This document shows, piece after piece, positions 14,210-22,565 of a stretch of DNA of 25,238 nt. The position numbers and the translations under genes were made by a program. The DNA is from Lentisphaeria bacterium (GTDB lineage: Bacteria > Verrucomicrobiota > Lentisphaeria > Oligosphaerales > Oligosphaeraceae): positions 1-25,238 of the forward strand of contig JAEDMH010000014.1 of NCBI GenBank assembly GCA_016303095.1, written 5' to 3'. The notes under the pieces were generated by a model. It saw nothing but the letters and a program-made list of their open reading frames with translations, was not told where the DNA came from and ran no database searches. Position 1 is the first letter of the stretch. Every line of letters starts with the position of its first letter.

Positions 14210-16663
14210 CTACTCGGGGATGACGGGGGAGACCTTCCAGATTTGCTCCGCATATTCCCGGATAGTGCGGTCGCTGGAGAACTTGCCGCTTCGGGCGATG
14301 TTCAAGAGCACCTTCCGCGCCCAGGCCTGGGGATCTCCATAGAGCTGGTTCACCCGTTCCTGGGCGGCAATGTAGCTCTTCAGGTCACCCAGCAGCATGT
14401 AGTGGTCGCCAAAATCCAGGAGGGACTGGACGATGGGCTGGAAGAGGGAGGGTTCCTGGGGGCAGAAATGATTGTCCCGGATGGCCTCGATGGCGGCGCG
14501 GATTTCGGGGTCGGTGTGATAGATGTCCCAGGGAGAGTAGGAGGCGCGCCGTTCCGCCACTTCCTGGGCGGTCATGCCGAAGATGAAGAGATTTTCCTCT
14601 CCCGCCTCTTGGGCCATCTCCACGTTGGCTCCATCCAGGGTGCCGATGGTGAGGGCCCCATTGAGCATCAGCTTCATGCAACCGGTGCCGGAGGCCTCCA
14701 TGCCCGCCAGGGAGATTTGTTCGGAGAGGTCGGCGGCGGGAATGATGAGTTCCGCCAAGGAGACCCGGTAGTCGGGCAGGAAGACCACCTTGAGGCGCTC
14801 CCGGACGCCGGGGGTTTCGTCAATGGTCTGGGCCACCGCATGGATGAGACGGATGATCTGCTTGGCCATGGCGTATCCTGGGGCGGCTTTAGCGGCGAAA
14901 ATGAAGGTGCGGCGGGGGTAGTCCAGGGAGGGGTTCTTCACCATCCGCTGATAGATGATGATGATGTAGAGCACCAGCATCAGCTGCCGCTTGTATTCAT
15001 GGAGGCGCTTCACCTGGACGTCGAAGAGGCTCTCGGGATCCACGGGGATGTCCAGGGTCTTCTCGATGTAGGCGGCCAGACGGCGCTTGTTCTGCAGCTT
15101 CACCTCCATGAGCTGGTGCAGGAACTCCTTGTCCTCCACAAAGCGTTCCAGATCCCGGAGCTTGTCCAAGTCGGTCACCCATCCGTCGCCAATGCGTCCG
15201 GTGATGAGGCGGGAGAGGGGCTGGTTGCAGAAGAGGAGCCACCGGCGCTGGGTGATGCCGTTGGTCATGTTGGTGAACTTCTCCGGCCACATTTCGGCGA
15301 AATCCTTGAAGATCACGTTCTTCAGGATGTCGGAATGGATCTTGGCCACGCCGTTGACGTGGGTGGAGCCGATGATGGCCAGGTTGGCCATGCGGATGGC
15401 CTGGACATCTCCCTCCTGGATAATGCTCATGTTCCGCAGCTTGTCCAGATTGCCGGGATAGAGGGCGGAGACCTCCTCCAGGAAGCGGCTGTTGATGTCG
15501 AAGATGATCTGAAGATGCCGGGGCAGCAGGCGTCGGAAGAGGGGAACCGACCACTTTTCCAGAGCCTCGGGGAGGATGGTGTGATTGGTGTAGTTGACGC
15601 AGGCGCGGGTGATCTGCCATGCCTCGTCCCAAGGCACGTCGTATTCGTCCACCAGAAGGCGCATCAATTCGGGAATCACCAGAGTGGGATGGGTGTCGTT
15701 CAGCTGGATGGTGGCTCGTTCCGGCAGATTGTGCACCGTGCCGCCCTCGGAGAGATGGCGGCGGAGAATGTCATGGAGGCTGCAGGCCACGAAGAAGTAC
15801 TGCTGCCGGAGGCGCAGTTCCTTGCCCTGCTCAATGTTGTCATTGGGATAGAGGACTTTGGTGAGGTTTTCGGCCCGCACCTTGCTGTCCACGGCATCCT
15901 CGTAGGAGCCCTGGTTGAAATCTTGGAAGTCAAACTCGTTGTCCGCCTCGGCGGACCAGAGGCGGAGGTTGTTCACGTTCTGTCCTCCGAAGCCCACCAC
16001 GGGGATGTCGTAGGGCATGCCATTGACCCGTTCTGCCGGGAACCACCGCCAGATGAGCTTTCCGTTCACTTCCATGCGCCGGATTTCGCCGCCGAAGCAG
16101 ACGGAGTGGGCGTAGGCGGGGCGCTTGAACTCCCAGGGATAGCCATCCTTCTTCCAGGTGTCGGGTTCCTCCACCTGGGCGCCATTGACAATCTGCTGGC
16201 GGAAGAGTCCGTAGTCATAGCGCAGGCCATAGCCGATGCAGGGGAGATGGAGGGTGGCCAGGGAATCCACGAAGCAGGCGGCCAGGCGCCCCAGTCCTCC
16301 GTTGCCCAAGCCGGGATCCCGCTCCATCTCCTGCATGTCCTCCCAGGAAAGGCGCCCGTCCTTGAGAGCCTCCTGGCACTGCTGATAGAGGCCCATGTTC
16401 ATGGCATTGTTTCCCAGCAGGCGTCCGATGAGGAACTCCAAAGAGAGATAGTAGGCCCGCCGGGCATTCTTGGCGGTGTAGCAGTCCTGGGTCTTCATCC
16501 AGCGATCCGCCAGCTGATCCCGCAAAGCCACGGAAAAGGCGTAATACCAATCCCGATCCGTCTCCTTGGAGGGGCTGATGGCCAGGGTATGGCGGAGATG
16601 CCAGCGGAGTCCCTTGTTCAGGGTCTCCGCCGAGGGATTGTCGAAGGCGTAGTCGGAAGCCAT
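14210..16663 (-). CDS. glgP: Glycogen/starch phosphorylase
   Basis: An 817-residue PLP enzyme releasing glucose-1-phosphate from glycogen; the length is standard. Motifs in order are LEFLIGRLLGNN, GNGGLGRLAACF, the GYGLRYDYGLF region, QLNDTHPTLVIPELMR, MTNGITQRRWL, HEYKRQLML, AKAAPGY, and the PLP site EASGTGCMKLMLNGALTIG with Schiff-base lysine K664, followed by GTLDGANVEM. One oddity is that the residue two before K664 is Cys, where the family usually has Asn (G-[TS]-N-M-K). It lies 39 bp downstream of pgm on the same strand, matching the next metabolic step. The start follows CTTCCTCTCC-ATG without Shine-Dalgarno. Confidence 0.97.
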   Translation of the reverse strand: MASDYAFDNPSAETLNKGLRWHLRHTLAISPSKETDRDWYYAFSVALRDQLADRWMKTQDCYTAKNARRAYYLSLEFLIGRLLGNNAMNMGLYQQCQEALKDGRLSWEDMQEMERDPGLGNGGLGRLAACFVDSLATLHLPCIGYGLRYDYGLFRQQIVNGAQVEEPDTWKKDGYPWEFKRPAYAHSVCFGGEIRRMEVNGKLIWRWFPAERVNGMPYDIPVVGFGGQNVNNLRLWSAEADNEFDFQDFNQGSYEDAVDSKVRAENLTKVLYPNDNIEQGKELRLRQQYFFVACSLHDILRRHLSEGGTVHNLPERATIQLNDTHPTLVIPELMRLLVDEYDVPWDEAWQITRACVNYTNHTILPEALEKWSVPLFRRLLPRHLQIIFDINSRFLEEVSALYPGNLDKLRNMSIIQEGDVQAIRMANLAIIGSTHVNGVAKIHSDILKNVIFKDFAEMWPEKFTNMTNGITQRRWLLFCNQPLSRLITGRIGDGWVTDLDKLRDLERFVEDKEFLHQLMEVKLQNKRRLAAYIEKTLDIPVDPESLFDVQVKRLHEYKRQLMLVLYIIIIYQRMVKNPSLDYPRRTFIFAAKAAPGYAMAKQIIRLIHAVAQTIDETPGVRERLKVVFLPDYRVSLAELIIPAADLSEQISLAGMEASGTGCMKLMLNGALTIGTLDGANVEMAQEAGEENLFIFGMTAQEVAERRASYSPWDIYHTDPEIRAAIEAIRDNHFCPQEPSLFQPIVQSLLDFGDHYMLLGDLKSYIAAQERVNQLYGDPQAWARKVLLNIARSGKFSSDRTIREYAEQIWKVSPVIPE

Positions 16664-16702
16664 GGAGAGGAAGAGGGAGTCGAGGAGGGAGAGTGGGGAG
16701 GT

Positions 16703-18319
16703 CTATAGGGTGGAGGCCGCCTGGAAGAGGGCTTCCAAATGCCGGGCGGAAAGGCTGCTTTCCGCATAGATCTTGAAGGTATTCTCCGTGCCGGAGGGAC
16801 GCATGGCGAACCAGCCGTGCTCTGTGGAGACCTTGATGCCCCCAATGGAGGCCCCATTACCCGGGGCATGGGTCAGAATCTGGGTCACCGGCTCCCCGGC
16901 CACCTCCTTCACAGGGCAGGAAGAGGCGTCCAAAGTGGACATCCGCCGCTTCTGCTCCGCCGTGCAGGGCTGGTCATGACGGGCGTACCAGCGGGCCCCG
17001 AAGGCCTTCACCAAATCCTCGTGGTGCTGGCTGGGGTTCTTGCCCGTGGAGGCGGTGATTTCGCAGGCCAGAAGCCCCAGGATCAAGCCGTCCTTGTCCG
17101 TGGTCCAGGTGCCGCCATCCTTCTGCAGGAAGCTGGCGCCGGCGGATTCCTCGCCGCAGAATCCCACGGAGCCATCCAGCAAACCGGGAACGAACCATTT
17201 GAAGCCCACGGGCACCTCCACCAGCCGGCGCCCCAGACGCTGGGCCACCAGATCCAGCAGGGTGCTGGAGACCACGGTCTTGCCCACGGCGACATGGGCG
17301 CCCCAACGGCTCCTGGTGCGGAAGAGGTAGTCCATGGCCACCGCCAGATAGTGGTTGGGATTCATGAGGCCATGGGTGGGGGTGATGATGCCATGGCGGT
17401 CAAAGTCGGGGTCGTTGCCAAAGGCGATGTCGAAGCGGTCCTTCAGCCCCACCAGCCCTGCCATGGCCTGGGAAGAGGAGGGATCCATGCGGATCTTGCC
17501 GTCGTGGTCGATGTGCATGAAGCGGAAGTCCGGCTCGTAGCGTCCGTGGAGCAGCGTCAAGTCCAGACCGTATTTCTCGGCAATGGGGATCCAATAGCCC
17601 ATGCCCGCCCCCCCAAGGGCGTCCGCCCCAATGCGCAGCCCGCTGCTCCGAATGGCCTCAAAGTCGATGATCTTCTCCAAGTCCGCCACATAGGGCGTCA
17701 CATAGTCATAGTCGTGAATTCTTCCGCTGGCCAGGGCCTGGGACAAGGTCATGCGACGCACTTCCCGGTTGCCCCCCGCCAGAAGACGGTTGGCCTCGTC
17801 CGCAATCCACTGGGTGGCCTGGGTGTCCGCCGCCCCCCCCGTCACCGGATCATACTTGAATCCTCCATCCGTGGGGGGATTGTGGGAGGGGGTGATGACA
17901 ATGCCGTCCGCCAACCCCTTCTTCCGGCCCCGGTTGTACACCACAATGGCCCGGGAAACCACAGGAGTGGGCGTGAACCCTCCCCCCGCCGACGCATACA
18001 CTTCCACCTCGTTGGCCGCCAAAACCTCCAAGGCCGTGGCATGGGCGGGACGGGACAACGCGTGGGTGTCCATGCCTAGGAAAAGGGGACCCTCCACCCC
18101 CTCCCGGCGACGATAGGTGCAAATGGCCTGGGAAATGGCCAGAATGTGATCCTCGTTGTAGCTCAGCTTCAGGGAAGACCCCCGGTGACCGCTGGTGCCG
18201 AACACCACCCGCTGCTCCGGCACGGAAGGATCCGGATGCCCTGTGTAGTAGCAGGAAATCAATTGGGGCACATCCAGATACAAAGACTCCGGAACCACTT
18301 TGCCTGCCAACTCGTGCAT
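16703..18319 (-). CDS. pgm: Alpha-D-phosphoglucomutase
   Basis: A 538-residue enzyme interconverting glucose-1-phosphate and glucose-6-phosphate; E. coli Pgm is of similar length. Motifs are FGTSGHRGSSLK, the phosphoserine loop ITPSHNPPTDGG with S145, the metal loop NDPDFDRHGI, the sugar loop GEESAGASF, and the phosphate-binding RPSGTENTFKIYAES. ATG 18319 was chosen because GGAGGAG lies 13 nt upstream and the residues before it (arginine-rich, proline-rich) do not fit the family. It heads the minus-strand group pgm-glgP-HAD-UPF0210, so with GlgP it forms a glycogen-breakdown pair. It is divergent from cysK across 343 bp. Confidence 0.97.
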   Translation of the reverse strand: MHELAGKVVPESLYLDVPQLISCYYTGHPDPSVPEQRVVFGTSGHRGSSLKLSYNEDHILAISQAICTYRRREGVEGPLFLGMDTHALSRPAHATALEVLAANEVEVYASAGGGFTPTPVVSRAIVVYNRGRKKGLADGIVITPSHNPPTDGGFKYDPVTGGAADTQATQWIADEANRLLAGGNREVRRMTLSQALASGRIHDYDYVTPYVADLEKIIDFEAIRSSGLRIGADALGGAGMGYWIPIAEKYGLDLTLLHGRYEPDFRFMHIDHDGKIRMDPSSSQAMAGLVGLKDRFDIAFGNDPDFDRHGIITPTHGLMNPNHYLAVAMDYLFRTRSRWGAHVAVGKTVVSSTLLDLVAQRLGRRLVEVPVGFKWFVPGLLDGSVGFCGEESAGASFLQKDGGTWTTDKDGLILGLLACEITASTGKNPSQHHEDLVKAFGARWYARHDQPCTAEQKRRMSTLDASSCPVKEVAGEPVTQILTHAPGNGASIGGIKVSTEHGWFAMRPSGTENTFKIYAESSLSARHLEALFQAASTL

Positions 18320-18359
18320 CTTCTCTTCTCGTCTCCTCCGTCTAGGTGGATGGTAACTC

Positions 18360-18377
18360 GCCTCCCCCGCGGGAGGC
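18360..18377 (-). promoter_or_regulatory. GC-rich palindrome in the pgm leader
   Basis: GCCTCCC and GGGAGGC form a perfect 7-bp stem around CCGC, about 40 bp upstream of the pgm start codon and between it and the AT-rich candidate -10. It could be an operator or an mRNA-leader hairpin. Its words recur in the hairpin after cysK. Confidence 0.5.
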
Positions 18378-18505
18378 CGGAAATCCACTTAATATATATG
18401 ACCGTTCCACGCCTCCCCCTTCCCTGCCCACCCCCAGAAAGAATCCCCCCATAGGGACGGATCCCCCCCCGCTCCCCACCACCTCCCACAAAATTTTTCC
18501 AAAAA

Positions 18506-18524
18506 TACAACCTTTCGAGTTGTA
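18506..18524. promoter_or_regulatory. Inverted repeat in the pgm-cysK divergent region
   Basis: TACAAC and GTTGTA flank a 7-nt centre within an otherwise AT-rich tract. The geometry fits a dimeric repressor operator. The regulator is unknown; the Rrf2 protein downstream is one candidate, by inference only. Confidence 0.4.
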
Positions 18525-18645
18525 ATTCCATTTTTGCCGGTTACAGTATCCCCGCAAACACGATTGTTCGGCTTGTGTTTTCCCGTCCTTGTCGTTTTTC
18601 GAGGATGTGCTGTGCTGGTTGTTTGTGTTGGGTACATTTGTTTAC

Positions 18646-18652
18646 AGAGGAG
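18646..18652 (+). promoter_or_regulatory. Shine-Dalgarno of cysK
   Basis: AGAGGAG lies 10 nt upstream of ATG 18663 and supports this start over the longer open frame from 18534. Confidence 0.75.
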
Positions 18653-18662
18653 CGTTTGTTCT

Positions 18663-19583
18663 ATGGGGCAGATTCACAAGAGCATTTTAGAGACCATTGG
18701 CGGCACCCCGTTGGTGGAGATTCAGCGGTTGAACGCGGGGGGTGCCCGTGTTTTGGCGAAGGTGGAGTACTTCAATCCCGGTGGTTCGGTGAAGGACCGG
18801 ATTGCCTTGGCGATGATTGAGGCGGCGGAGGCCAAGGGGCAGTTGCAGCCTGGCGGTCTGATCATCGAGCCCACCAGTGGCAACACGGGAGTGGGGTTGG
18901 CCTTGGCGGCGGCGGCGAAGGGGTACCACCTGATTTTGACCATGCCGGACACCATGAGCGTGGAGCGTCGGAAGTTGGCGGCGGCCTTTGGGGCGGAGGT
19001 GGTCTTGACTCCTGGGGTAAACGGAATGAAGGGGGCCATTGCCAAGGCGGAAGAGTTGCATGCCGCCCATCCCAATTCCATCATTCCCCAGCAATTTGAG
19101 AACGAGGCCAATCCCCAACGGCACTATCAGACCACGGGTCCCGAGATTTGGCGGGACACGGATGGCACGGTGGATGCCTTTGTGGCAGGCGTGGGCACTG
19201 GCGGCACCCTGACGGGCGTGGGGCGCTTCCTGCGAGAGAAGAAGCCTTCCGTGGAGATCTTCGCCGTGGAGCCTGACACCAGCCCCGTGTTGTCGGAGGG
19301 GCATGCGGGTCCCCACAAGATCCAGGGCATTGGCGCGGGTTTTGTGCCGAAGATCCTGGATCGTTCCCTGATCACCCAGGTCATCACGGTTTCTTCGGAG
19401 AATGCCGGGGAGACGGCCCGGAAGGCGGCGGCCCAGGAGGGCTTGCTGGTGGGCATCTCCTCCGGCGCCTCCCTCTATGCCGCCCTGGAGCTCTCCAAGA
19501 AGCCGGAGTTCGCCGGCAAGACCATCGTGGCCCTGCTGCCAGACACGGGAGAGCGCTATCTGTCCACCTGGCTCTTCTCCTGA
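18663..19583 (+). CDS. cysK: Cysteine synthase (O-acetylserine sulfhydrylase)
   Basis: A 306-residue PLP enzyme making cysteine from O-acetylserine and sulfide. It starts MGQIHKSILETIGGTPLVE, typical for CysK. The Schiff-base lysine is K44 in NPGGSVKDR. TSGNTG forms the substrate loop, GTGGTLTGVG binds the PLP phosphate, and GISSGAS and LPDTGERYLST close the fold. Length is standard. It is the first plus-strand gene after the divergent region and has a clear Shine-Dalgarno. A GC-rich hairpin follows 20 nt after the stop, then the sulfhydrylase gene, so the two sulfide-using enzymes are adjacent but may be separately expressed. No serine acetyltransferase gene is in the window. Confidence 0.97.
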   Translation: MGQIHKSILETIGGTPLVEIQRLNAGGARVLAKVEYFNPGGSVKDRIALAMIEAAEAKGQLQPGGLIIEPTSGNTGVGLALAAAAKGYHLILTMPDTMSVERRKLAAAFGAEVVLTPGVNGMKGAIAKAEELHAAHPNSIIPQQFENEANPQRHYQTTGPEIWRDTDGTVDAFVAGVGTGGTLTGVGRFLREKKPSVEIFAVEPDTSPVLSEGHAGPHKIQGIGAGFVPKILDRSLITQVITVSSENAGETARKAAAQEGLLVGISSGASLYAALELSKKPEFAGKTIVALLPDTGERYLSTWLFS

Positions 19584-19602
19584 TTCCCCGCCTTTGCCTT
19601 GT

Positions 19603-19631
19603 GGCCGCGGGAGGTTTTCCCTCCCCCGGCC
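19603..19631 (+). terminator. GC-rich hairpin after cysK (terminator-like)
   Basis: GGCCGCGGGAGG (19603-19614) pairs with CCTCCCCCGGCC (19620-19631) through 12 positions with one mismatch and a TTTTC loop. It starts 20 nt after the cysK stop. TTCCCCCCTTTT follows, a weak U-tract at best. Confidence 0.6.
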
Positions 19632-19661
19632 TTCCCCCCTTTTCATTCCACAGGACCTCCC

Positions 19662-19701
19662 CGCCCCTTCGGGAAGCCATCCCCTTCCCCCCTGCGGGGC
19701 G
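19662..19701 (+). promoter_or_regulatory. Two-part hairpin in the sulfhydrylase leader
   Basis: Outer arms CGCCCC (19662-19667) and GGGGCG (19696-19701) enclose inner arms GGGAAG (19671-19676) and CTTCCC (19684-19689). It ends 26 nt before the start codon, so it could influence translation. It does not match a SAM riboswitch: the region is too short and lacks that core. Confidence 0.4.
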
Positions 19702-19727
19702 CCCTCAACCATGGGAGAACGTTGCAC

Positions 19728-21014
<1,287 letters not shown>

Positions 21015-21027
21015 TCCATCTCCCCCG

Positions 21028-21060
21028 CCGGGGAAGGGGGAAAAACATCCCCTCCCCCGG
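21028..21060 (+). terminator. GC-rich hairpin after the sulfhydrylase gene (terminator-like)
   Basis: CCGGGGAAGGGG (21028-21039) pairs with CCCCTCCCCCGG (21049-21060): 11 of 12 pairs, with a 9-nt A-rich loop. It begins 14 nt after the stop. AAAAGATAAG follows rather than a T-run, so canonical Rho-independent termination is doubtful. Confidence 0.55.
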
Positions 21061-21123
21061 AAAAGATAAGTCGATTACAGTACTGGTCATTTCAGGATTC
21101 TCATCTTTTCCCCTCCCGGACGT

Positions 21124-21148
21124 CCGTCACCCTCCCCTTGGGTGACGG
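21124..21148 (+). promoter_or_regulatory. Perfect 9-bp hairpin in the nadA upstream region
   Basis: CCGTCACCC and GGGTGACGG form a perfect 9-bp stem around a 7-nt loop. A T-run (GTTTTT) starts 11 nt later at 21160, and the nadA start lies 75 nt downstream of the stem. It may be a terminator of the upstream transcript, an attenuator for nadA, or an operator. Confidence 0.5.
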
Positions 21149-21223
21149 CGTCTTCCGTGTTTTTCCCCTTCCCTTCCCGGAAGGCGCTTCCTCCTTCAGA
21201 GCTCTTCGCCCCCTTCTCTCGCC

Positions 21224-22126
21224 ATGACAGACCTCGTCCAAGAAATCCAGCATTGGAAATCGGTGCGCAAGGCTGTGATCCTCGCCCACAACTACACTCT
21301 GCCGGAAGTGCAGGACATTGCCGACTTCACCGGGGACTCCCTGGAACTTTCCCGGAAGGCGGCCCAATGCGGCGCCCCGGTGATCGTCTTCTGCGGCGTG
21401 CGCTTCATGGCCGAGACCGCCAAGATCCTCTCCCCCGGCTCTCTGGTGCTCCATCCCGCTCCCGACGCCGGATGTCCCATGGCGGACATGGCGCCCGTGG
21501 AGGCGGTCCGGGCCTATCGACAGGCCCATCCCGACACTCTCCTGGTGGCCTACGTGAACACCACGGCCGCCACCAAAACCGCTGTGGATCTGTGCTGCAC
21601 CTCCGGCAACGCCGAACGGGTCATCGCCTCCCTCCCCCAAGACCAGAAGATCATGTTCCTGCCCGATGGCGACCTAGGAGCCAATGTGGCCCGGGCCTTG
21701 AACCGGCCCATGGAACTGTGGGAAGGCTATTGCCCCACTCACTACCGCATCCACCCCGATGACCTGGACAAAGCCCGGAAAGCCCATCCCGACGCCCAAA
21801 TCCTGGTCCATCCCGAATGCCTCCCCGCCGTGGTGGAAAAGGCGGACAAGGCCTTGAGCACCGGGGGAATGTTAAACTATGTCCGGGAATCCCCCTGCCA
21901 ACGCTTCGTCATCGGCACCGAGTGCGGCATCCTCCATCGCATGAAGAAGGAGAATCCGGAAAAGGAGTTCTATCCCCTGGAGCCCATCCCGGTCTGCCCC
22001 AACATGAAGAAAATCACCCTGGAGAAAGTGCGAAACTGCCTCCGGGATCTCTCCTGCCAGGTGGAGTTGGACGAGGAAACCATCCGCCAGGCCCGCACCC
22101 CCATCGACAAAATGCTGGCGTTATGA
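21224..22126 (+). CDS. nadA: Quinolinate synthase A
   Basis: A 300-residue 4Fe-4S enzyme condensing iminoaspartate with dihydroxyacetone phosphate to quinolinate in NAD synthesis. Motifs are ILAHNYTLPEVQDIAD near residue 19, GVRFMAETAKIL, the YVNTTAATKT loop, FLPDGDLGAN, ILVHPEC, and FVIGTECGILHRM. The three cluster cysteines are C84 (DAGCP), C170 (GYCPTH) and C258 (VCPNMKKITL). It matches the short (about 300 residue) NadA form. The upstream region holds a perfect 9-bp hairpin. No Shine-Dalgarno is seen; the leader is C/T-rich ending TCTCGCC-ATG. Its stop overlaps the Rrf2 start by 4 bp. nadB and nadC are not in the window. Confidence 0.97.
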   Translation: MTDLVQEIQHWKSVRKAVILAHNYTLPEVQDIADFTGDSLELSRKAAQCGAPVIVFCGVRFMAETAKILSPGSLVLHPAPDAGCPMADMAPVEAVRAYRQAHPDTLLVAYVNTTAATKTAVDLCCTSGNAERVIASLPQDQKIMFLPDGDLGANVARALNRPMELWEGYCPTHYRIHPDDLDKARKAHPDAQILVHPECLPAVVEKADKALSTGGMLNYVRESPCQRFVIGTECGILHRMKKENPEKEFYPLEPIPVCPNMKKITLEKVRNCLRDLSCQVELDEETIRQARTPIDKMLAL

Positions 22127-22563
22127 AAGTCTCCGCCAAAACCCGATACGGCCTGCGCATTCTCCTGGACATTGCAGTCTTCGGCAAGGACAAGCCCAGG
22201 ACCATCCGGGACATTGCCGTCAGCCAGGAAATTTCGGAGAAGTTCATCAGCCCCCTGGTGGTCACCCTCCGCCGGGCGGGGATGCTGAAATCCCTCCGGG
22301 GCGTGACGGGGGGGCTGAAATTGAACAAGGACCCCCAATACATCTCCCTTTTGGACATTATCGATGCCATGGAGGGGGAGATCTTTCTGCTGCACTGTCT
22401 CCGGGATCCCCGCTCCTGCCCCCGGAAGGACCACTGCGTCACCTCCCTAGTCTGGAACGAGGTGAACGAGAGCCTCCGGGAAAAGCTTCGCTCCATCACC
22501 CTGCAAAGCATCCTGGACCAATATTTCCGGGGCAAATGGAACGAAGAGACCTATTCCATCTGA
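22123..22563 (+). CDS. Rrf2-family transcriptional regulator with Fe-S-type cysteine triad
   Basis: A 146-residue winged-helix DNA-binding protein. The N-terminus MKVSAKTRYGLRILLDIA, the helix-turn-helix region with RDIAVSQEISEKFISPLV, and the wing LRGVTGGLKLNKDP are typical of Rrf2/IscR/CymR proteins. Three cysteines in HCLRDPRSCPRKDHC (spacing C-x6-C-x5-C) match the IscR-type 2Fe-2S ligand region within one residue, so an Fe-S sensor is likely. It overlaps nadA by 4 bp (ATGA), so the two are translationally coupled. Candidate roles are sensing Fe-S status for NadA or controlling the cysK-sulfhydrylase genes upstream, as CymR does in Firmicutes; both are inference. The downstream phosphoesterase starts 2 nt after its stop. 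Confidence 0.93.
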   Translation: MKVSAKTRYGLRILLDIAVFGKDKPRTIRDIAVSQEISEKFISPLVVTLRRAGMLKSLRGVTGGLKLNKDPQYISLLDIIDAMEGEIFLLHCLRDPRSCPRKDHCVTSLVWNEVNESLREKLRSITLQSILDQYFRGKWNEETYSI

Positions 22564-22565
22564 AT

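Larger units (their letters stand above)
18320..18662. other. Divergent regulatory region between pgm and cysK
   Basis: 343 bp without a gene. From left to right it holds the pgm Shine-Dalgarno (GGAGGAG on the minus strand, 18333-18339), a palindrome (18360-18377), an AT-rich box TTAATATATA (18389-18398) that could be a -10 for pgm, and a long C-rich tract (about 18410-18490). Then come an AT-rich tract with an inverted repeat (18506-18524) and a T/G-rich run up to the cysK Shine-Dalgarno. No clean -35/-10 pair for cysK was found. An open frame continues upstream of cysK from 18534, but the conserved cysK N-terminus starts at 18663. Confidence 0.6.

Noticed and set aside
13349..16708. A plus-strand open frame of over 1,100 codons opposite glgP and the HAD gene
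   Set aside because: It is antisense to two clearly recognised enzymes, its His/Gly/Val/Asp-rich composition is what GC-rich codons give in reverse, and it has no motif or ribosome binding site.
18320..18388. N-terminal extension of pgm from 18388
   Set aside because: The added residues are Pro/Arg-rich and include the palindrome and the Shine-Dalgarno GGAGGAG, which belong to the leader of ATG 18319.
18534..18662. N-terminal extension of cysK
   Set aside because: The extra 43 codons encode a Cys/Val-rich stretch not found in CysK, and a Shine-Dalgarno precedes ATG 18663.
19584..19727. SAM riboswitch or T-box before the O-acetylhomoserine sulfhydrylase gene
   Set aside because: The 144-bp gap holds two simple GC-rich hairpins and no recognisable riboswitch core or T-box sequence.
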